The notes below the pieces were generated by a model. It saw only the letters and a program-made list of their open reading frames with translations, made no database searches and was not told the DNA's origin. Positions 5,622-9,384 of a stretch of DNA of 9,384 bases are shown piece after piece; positions within the stretch are counted from its first letter, which is position 1, and each line of letters begins with the position of its first letter. The position numbers were made by a program, and so were the translations under genes. Origin of the DNA: Candidatus Avoscillospira stercoripullorum. GTDB lineage: Bacteria > Bacillota > Clostridia > Oscillospirales > Oscillospiraceae. The stretch spans positions 1 to 9,384 of the forward strand of contig DVGD01000230.1 in NCBI GenBank assembly GCA_018712905.1. Reading direction: 5' to 3'.

Positions 5622-6956
5622 ATGCCCGGACGTGAGTTTGATGAATATGAGCGCGATGAAGAGATGCTGGAAAGCCGGCGGCTCAAGCGCTTGGAAATGA
5701 AACGGAAGCGGAAGATCCAGCAGCGAATTGTGCTGGGTGTCGCTTTATTGGCACTCGTCGTGATTATTTTGCTGATTGTCAAGGGCTGCTCCGGCAAGGA
5801 GAAGGAAAAGCCCCAGGATACCGAGCAGGACAATCAGCAGCAAGAAGAAGTGGTGACGCCGCCGCCCGCTGATCCCGATGTCACCGCCACCCTGGCCGCC
5901 GTGGGCGACATCATGGCCTATCAGAGTCAGATCGACGCCGCCCAGCAGGATGATCTCACCTATAACTTCAAGGACGCCTTCTCTGCCGTCTCTGCCTACA
6001 CCGCCAGTGCCGACATCACCGTGGGCAATCTGGAGCTCAATATGCTGGGCACCACGCCCTATTCCGGCAGTCCCACCGCCGCGCCCTACTTCAACGCTCC
6101 CGAGATTTTGGCGCAGAACCTCAGCGACATTGGCTTTGACATCCTCCAGACCGCCAACACCTATTCCATTATGAACGGCATTAACGGCCTCTCCTCCACC
6201 ATGCGCCTGCTCAACGAGGCCGGAATTGACGCCGTGGGTACCCACACCTCCGACCCCGGCACCACCGGCGGCGTGATTACCCGGGAGGTCAACGGCATCA
6301 AGTTCGCCTTTATCGCCTTTACCAAGGGCGTCAACAACATGACGCTGCCCCTCAACTCGGAGTACTGCGTGGATCTTCTCTATACCGACTACAATACCGA
6401 CTACAAGATCGTCGATTCCACCGGCATTCTCGAGCGGGTGGATGCCGCCAAGGCCACCGACCCCGATGTCATTGTAGCCATGCTCCACTGGGGCTCGGAA
6501 TATGAGACCTCCATCAGCGACACCCAGAAGGACATCCGGGATCTGCTCTTCAAGAATGGCGTGGATGTGATCCTGGGCAGCCACAGCCACGTGGTCAGCC
6601 CCATGGAAATGGTCACCGTGGAGACCACCGAGGGCGAAAAGAAGGACTGCTTCGTGGCCTACAGCCTGGGCAACTTCTTCTCCGACATGTCCAGCAAGCA
6701 GTACGCCATGGAGAGCGTCATCCTCAATCTGGAGTTCACCAAGAGCGGCGAGACCGGCGAGACCACCATCTCCAATGTGAACTACACGCCCCTCTATATC
6801 CTCGACCAGGGCGCCGACGCCGATGTGCGCTTCCAGGTGCTGCCCATCCGCACGGCTTTGGGCACCAGCCTCTTCGACGATTACAAGACCCAGATGGAAG
6901 AGGCCATCACCCACCTCAAGACCAACACCAACTCCCTGTACGATTCCGGGAACTAA
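5622..6956 (+). CDS. Membrane-anchored CapA-family protein (poly-gamma-glutamate / capsule type)
   Basis: A 444-residue protein. The N-terminus is highly charged (about 1-35), followed by a single membrane segment at 36-53. A Lys/Glu/Gln-rich linker (58-85) leads to an extracellular CapA domain (PF09587, metallophosphoesterase-like fold) at about 86-412. Visible motifs are VGDIM (D96), VGNLE (134-138), HWGSEY (289-294), GSHSHVV (319-325) and YSLGNFF (347-353). The usual third motif, ANNH, reads ANTY here (178-181), so the expected histidine is replaced. CapA proteins take part in poly-gamma-glutamate export or other envelope functions. No capB/capC genes are nearby, so the exact role is open. 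The ATG at 5622 is chosen because AAGGAGG lies 7 bases upstream; an in-frame TTG at 5568 falls within the promoter. It is divergent from the GH25 lysozyme gene. Confidence 0.9.
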   Translation: MPGREFDEYERDEEMLESRRLKRLEMKRKRKIQQRIVLGVALLALVVIILLIVKGCSGKEKEKPQDTEQDNQQQEEVVTPPPADPDVTATLAAVGDIMAYQSQIDAAQQDDLTYNFKDAFSAVSAYTASADITVGNLELNMLGTTPYSGSPTAAPYFNAPEILAQNLSDIGFDILQTANTYSIMNGINGLSSTMRLLNEAGIDAVGTHTSDPGTTGGVITREVNGIKFAFIAFTKGVNNMTLPLNSEYCVDLLYTDYNTDYKIVDSTGILERVDAAKATDPDVIVAMLHWGSEYETSISDTQKDIRDLLFKNGVDVILGSHSHVVSPMEMVTVETTEGEKKDCFVAYSLGNFFSDMSSKQYAMESVILNLEFTKSGETGETTISNVNYTPLYILDQGADADVRFQVLPIRTALGTSLFDDYKTQMEEAITHLKTNTNSLYDSGN

Positions 6957-6965
6957 ATCACAACG

Positions 6966-7004
6966 TCAAAAGGACGCAGGCTTTCAAAGCCTGCGTCCTT
7001 TTGA
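6966..7004. terminator. Bidirectional terminator between convergent genes
   Basis: Bases 6966-6984 (beginning TCAAAAGGACGCAGG) are the exact inverse of 6986-7004, giving an 18-bp usable stem with a minimal loop. Both flanks carry four A or T bases, so it can end the CapA-like transcript on the + strand and the truA/ArsC-like transcript on the - strand. Confidence 0.92.
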
Positions 7005-7016
7005 TTGCAGCATGTT

Positions 7017-7358
7017 TTATTCCCAGGTCGCCCAGATCTCCGGGCAGTAGCCCACGGTGGCCTTGGCGCCGTTGCGAACAATGGGGCAGCGCATGAGCTT
7101 GGGGTTTTCAAAGACCTTGTCCTCCTTGGCCACGGCATCGTCCATATAGCGCATCAGGTCAATGGCAGGATCCTTCTTGTCCCAGTCAATGAGCTGGTCA
7201 ATGCCACCCACGGCGCGGAGTACCTGGTCAAATTCTCGGCCGGAGAGGCCGTATTTCAAAAGGTCAATGCTCTGGAACTTGATTCGCCGCTCCTTGAAAT
7301 ACCGCTCGGCTTTTTTGGTGTCGAAGCTCTTGGTAGAGCCAAAGATTTGGATGTTCAT
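7017..7358 (-). CDS. ArsC/Spx-like thioredoxin-fold protein lacking the N-terminal active-site cysteine
   Basis: A 113-residue protein of the ArsC/Spx/YffB family (PF03960). Residues 1-35 give the first beta-alpha-beta (NIQIFG, then the KKAERYFKERRIKFQ helix and the SIDLLKYG segment). The C-terminal CPIVRNG (91-97) and VGYCPEIW (102-109) match the family's conserved 'PIVRNG...GY.PE.W' region. The active loop after the first strand normally carries the catalytic Cys (NCDT or CxxC). It reads STKSFDT here (8-14), with no cysteine; the only cysteines are C91 and C105. Arsenate reduction by the usual mechanism is therefore unlikely, and a binding or regulatory role is more plausible, though unproven. 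The ATG at 7358 overlaps the truA stop in an ATGA arrangement. GGAGG lies 10 bases upstream, slightly far, which suits translational coupling. Confidence 0.85.
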   Translation of the reverse strand: MNIQIFGSTKSFDTKKAERYFKERRIKFQSIDLLKYGLSGREFDQVLRAVGGIDQLIDWDKKDPAIDLMRYMDDAVAKEDKVFENPKLMRCPIVRNGAKATVGYCPEIWATWE

Positions 7359-8095
7359 GGATATTGCACCTCCATCAGGCAAAGTCCCTTGGCCGGTACG
7401 GTGACGCCGGCCATGGCACGGCGGCCTGTTTGAAAGATTTCATCGATTTCCGACGGCGCCATGGTTCCCTCCCCCGCGGCCAGCAGCGTTCCCACCAGGA
7501 TTCGAACCATATGGTAGAGAAAGCCGTCGCCGGTGAAGGTCAGCTGGAGCTCCTGCCCCACCTCCTCCAGGCGGATCTCCCGCAGGGTGCGGACGGTGGA
7601 TTTCTTGCTCCGCTTTAAGGAGGAAAAGGCCAAGAAGTCGTGGGTGCCCAGCAGATGCGCAGCGGCTTCCTCCATTTTCCCAAGATCCAGTGCGGCGGGA
7701 TAGGGGTAGACGTACTTTCGCTCAAAGACGCATGGCGCGTCGCTGTGGAAAATCCGGTAGCGGTAGACCTTCTCCAGGGCGTTATAGCGGCTGTGAAACC
7801 GCTCCGGCACCGCCATAACTTCTTTGACGCCGATGTCCTCGGGAAGATACCGGCGCAGATATGTCAAAATCTCCTGGGGTGCCATGGCTGTGCCGGCATG
7901 AAAATTGGCCACCTGCCCCAAGGCGTGGACGCCTGCGTCGGTGCGGCCGGAGCCGATGACCTCCACCGGCGTACCCACCATGCGGCCTAACACCTGCTCG
8001 AGCTTTCCCTGAATGGTATTGTCGCTGTCCCCCAGCCGCTGCCAGCCCCGGTAGCGGCTGCCGTCGTAGCAGAGATCCAGACGGAAATTAGGCAT
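7355..8095 (-). CDS. truA: tRNA pseudouridine(38-40) synthase TruA
   Basis: A 246-residue enzyme that converts uridines 38-40 in the anticodon arm of tRNAs to pseudouridine. The catalytic aspartate is D53 in GSGRTDAGVHALGQVA (48-63). Other family marks are YRGWQR (15-20), NTIQGKLE (26-33), ERFHSRYNALEKVYRYRI (98-115), THDFLAFSS (151-159) and GFLYHMVRILVGTLL (191-205). The C-terminal PAKGLCLMEV (234-243) is also typical. The ATG at 8095 is favoured because GGAGG lies 6 bases upstream and the fold starts at once; the upstream open frame has no family similarity. Its start overlaps the end of a 40-codon gene by 8 bases, and its stop overlaps the ArsC-like start by 4 bases, so the three are probably co-translated. 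Confidence 0.96.
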   Translation of the reverse strand: MPNFRLDLCYDGSRYRGWQRLGDSDNTIQGKLEQVLGRMVGTPVEVIGSGRTDAGVHALGQVANFHAGTAMAPQEILTYLRRYLPEDIGVKEVMAVPERFHSRYNALEKVYRYRIFHSDAPCVFERKYVYPYPAALDLGKMEEAAAHLLGTHDFLAFSSLKRSKKSTVRTLREIRLEEVGQELQLTFTGDGFLYHMVRILVGTLLAAGEGTMAPSEIDEIFQTGRRAMAGVTVPAKGLCLMEVQYP

Positions 8096-8210
8096 GATAT
8101 TCCTCCGATAAAATGGCGCGTGCTTCCTGGGCGGTGTCCGCCGAAAATAGAAATACACCCATATAATTATACACTTCCACGTGATCGTGTTTCGTTCTGA
8201 TGGTATACAT
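8088..8210 (-). CDS. Small 40-residue protein of unknown function, coupled to truA
   Basis: On the minus strand an ATG at 8210 opens a 40-codon frame ending in TAA at 8090-8088. The stop lies 8 bases inside truA, and the truA GGAGG site is within the last codons of this frame. An AAAGGAAG ribosome binding site sits about 9 bases upstream, and a plausible -10 lies just before it. The protein begins MYTIRTKHDHVEVYNY and ends ILSEEYHA. It reads as two short beta strands (YTIRT, HVEVYNYMGVFLF) followed by an amphipathic helix (DTAQEARAILSEEY), with no cysteine and no membrane segment. I do not recognise it. The overlap arrangement and leading position argue that it is translated, either as a functional microprotein or as a leader that couples ribosomes to truA. 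Confidence 0.65.
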   Translation of the reverse strand: MYTIRTKHDHVEVYNYMGVFLFSADTAQEARAILSEEYHA

Positions 8211-8238
8211 TGCAGCACTTCCTTTTCGTTCTGCTGTC

Positions 8239-8247
8239 AGTATACCA
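8239..8247 (-). promoter_or_regulatory. Probable extended -10 promoter for the small gene-truA-ArsC-like operon
   Basis: On the minus strand TGGTATACT (8247-8239) fits the extended -10 form TGn-TATACT. Transcription would begin near 8232, about 22 bases before the ATG at 8210. No good -35 hexamer is present 16-18 bases upstream; the -35 position instead falls within an inverted repeat (8254-8273). Confidence 0.5.
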
Positions 8248-8253
8248 AATGAT

Positions 8254-8273
8254 ATGTCCTATAATTGGGACAT
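8254..8273. promoter_or_regulatory. Inverted repeat over the -35 position of the truA operon promoter
   Basis: ATGTCC (8254-8259) and GGACAT (8268-8273) form a perfect 6-bp inverted repeat with an 8-base AT-rich spacer. The expected -35 region (about 8262-8267) lies inside it. A regulator bound here could block or replace -35 contacts. The arms are short, so chance cannot be excluded. Confidence 0.4.
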
Positions 8274-8279
8274 GAAGTA

Positions 8280-8312
8280 TCCGCCCCGGCGGGCAGAGAC
8301 CCGGGGGGCGGA
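8280..8312 (-). terminator. GC-rich hairpin after the SLH-protein gene, possible weak terminator
   Basis: TCCGCCCC (8280-8287) pairs perfectly with GGGGCGGA (8305-8312), and CC at 8301-8302 can extend it against GG at 8288-8289. It starts 8 bases after the SLH-protein stop codon, the expected place for a minus-strand terminator. The sequence after the stem (TACTTCATG) is not a clear T-tract, so read-through into the truA operon is possible. Confidence 0.45.
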
Positions 8313-8319
8313 AAAACCT

Positions 8320-9384
8320 TTATCGGTTGAGAATGCGCCAGACAATGGCGCTGAGCTCCGCCCGGGAGAGCGCACGATCAGGGCGGAAGGTACGGTCGGT
8401 ATAGCCATCGGTGATGCCGTTGTCGTAGAGGGCGTGCACATACCAGTCATCGGTATCGGTGAAAGGAGAGGTCTCACTCTGCGGCGTGAGCCCCAGGGCG
8501 TTGACCACCACCTTGGCCATGAGCTGCCGGGACATGTTCACATCGAGATCGGTGATGTCCCCGCGGTCGATGATCCCCTGATCCAAGGCCAGGTTGAGAT
8601 AGCCCCGCGCCCAATGGGATGCCACCCGTTCGGGTTCCTCAAAGCCCGCTGCCAGGAGAATCATCTTCAGCGCTTCGCCGGTGGTGACATATTGGCTCGG
8701 CCGGAAGGTATGGTTGCTATAGCCATTGACCACGCCGTCCATATAGAGATCATAGACATAGGAATAGAACCAGTCATCGGTGGAGACGTCGGTAAACACG
8801 GTACTGAGATCCACCGGGTGCTGCGGCTCTAAGGCAGCGGGATCGTCGCCCTCGTTCTCATCTTCACTGGGGATCTCGCCGTTCTCGCCCCAGCGGGCAT
8901 AGACTGTAAGGTCGTCCACCACCACGGTGTCTTCGGTGATCTGAGTACCGTCGGTGGTAAACCAGCCAGTGAACGCCTCAGTCTCATGGGTGGCGGAGAA
9001 GAGGGGCGAATAGGTGGATCCGTCCACATAGAAGGCGATATCCACATCCACCGAACCGCCGTTGCCGTCGTAAATCAGGTAGCTAATCTTCTGATCCGTG
9101 TCATCCAGGGCATAGGCGCCGTAGAGGAAGAGCTTGATCTCCCGGATTCGGCGAAGCACCAGAATGTCGTTGACTTCGGTACCCACATGGCACCAGACGC
9201 CCATGGCGCTGGCCAGCTCATTCTCCGAATAGCCGCCATCGATCAGCAGCCGCGCCAGGCGGCTGCTGGAGGTCATCCAGGAGCTGCCGACATTGAAGGT
9301 AAAGCTAATCAGCGCGTCAAACTGCGTGTCGCTCAGGGTGATGGAATATGTAGAGAGGAAGGTATTGAGTTTCTCCTCCATCTC
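8320..9384 (-). CDS. Surface GH24 muramidase with InlB B-type repeat and three SLH domains (5' end outside window)
   Basis: The frame is open to the right edge, with 354 C-terminal residues visible, numbered here from the first in-frame Met at 9381. Residues 1-88 are the C-terminal half of a phage-lysozyme (GH24) domain: QFDALISFTFNVGSS (20-34) and VLRRIREIKLFLYG (75-88). The catalytic Glu region would be further upstream, outside the window. Residues 100-164 form an InlB B-type/Listeria-Bacteroides repeat (YDGNGGSV...FTGWFTTDGT...DLTVYARW). An acidic linker (165-190) leads to three SLH domains at about 193-246, 250-299 and 305-352. SLH domains hold proteins to secondary cell wall polymers. 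The SLH key motif is SRAE in the third domain but TTGE and SRQL in the first and second. The protein is probably a cell-surface wall hydrolase. Internal ATGs are not credible starts because the GH24 fold is already under way. Confidence 0.9.
   Translation of the reverse strand, partial: EMEEKLNTFLSTYSITLSDTQFDALISFTFNVGSSWMTSSSRLARLLIDGGYSENELASAMGVWCHVGTEVNDILVLRRIREIKLFLYGAYALDDTDQKISYLIYDGNGGSVDVDIAFYVDGSTYSPLFSATHETEAFTGWFTTDGTQITEDTVVVDDLTVYARWGENGEIPSEDENEGDDPAALEPQHPVDLSTVFTDVSTDDWFYSYVYDLYMDGVVNGYSNHTFRPSQYVTTGEALKMILLAAGFEEPERVASHWARGYLNLALDQGIIDRGDITDLDVNMSRQLMAKVVVNALGLTPQSETSPFTDTDDWYVHALYDNGITDGYTDRTFRPDRALSRAELSAIVWRILNR

Noticed and set aside
5745..6914. 389-codon minus-strand frame opposite the CapA-like gene
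   Set aside because: It is Gly/Val/His-rich and antisense to a gene with all its family motifs, promoter and ribosome binding site.
8096..8218. N-terminal extension of TruA by 41 residues
   Set aside because: The canonical TruA start at 8095 has GGAGG at ideal spacing; the upstream bases instead encode the small protein in another frame.
8200..8832. 210-codon + strand frame opposite the SLH protein
   Set aside because: No family resemblance and no ribosome binding site; the minus-strand SLH domains account for the sequence.

Overview
The window looks like chromosomal DNA from a Gram-positive anaerobe of the class Clostridia, most likely a GC-rich gut member of the Oscillospiraceae/Ruminococcaceae type. 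This is inferred from gene content and style rather than from a marker gene: an NADP-type glutamate dehydrogenase, an aldo/keto reductase with a C-terminal ferredoxin domain, a PfoR-type PTS IIC protein, a CapA-family lipoprotein-like protein, surface proteins with SLH domains, strong AGGAGG ribosome binding sites, and near-consensus sigma-A promoters. Nothing in the window is clearly phage, plasmid or CRISPR.

Layout, left to right. (1) The 3' end of a GNAT acetyltransferase on the + strand, closed by a perfect terminator. (2) About 160 bp holding two tandem palindromic repeat units, of the dispersed MITE-like type. (3) Two independently transcribed minus-strand metabolic genes: a 4Fe-4S aldo/keto reductase (GTG start, promoter at 1633-1661) and gdhA (perfect TTGACA-17-TATAAT promoter, own terminator). 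(4) A minus-strand orphan PTS EIIC-type membrane protein with its own consensus promoter. (5) A divergent pair of envelope genes: a membrane-anchored GH25 muramidase (minus) and a membrane-anchored CapA-family protein (plus). Between their two promoters lies a perfect inverted repeat centred almost equally far (about 59 bp) from both predicted start points. (6) A minus-strand cluster of a 40-residue unrecognised small protein, truA and an ArsC/Spx-like thioredoxin-fold protein. The three reading frames are linked by short stop/start overlaps (8 bp and 4 bp). (7) At the right edge, the 3' part of a minus-strand surface protein that joins a GH24 muramidase domain, an InlB B-type repeat and three SLH domains; its 5' end is outside the window.

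How the genes fit together. Three of the nine larger genes act at the cell envelope (GH25 lysozyme, CapA-like, GH24-SLH), and two of these may share a control site. gdhA and the aldo/keto reductase are stand-alone metabolic units. The small protein, truA and arsC-like genes appear to be one translationally coupled operon. I found no multi-gene defence or biosynthetic system. The points most worth a second look are the overlooked 40-codon gene in front of truA, the symmetric dyad between the divergent envelope genes, the loss of the expected active-site residues in both the ArsC-like and CapA-like proteins, and the paired palindromic elements at 316-477.
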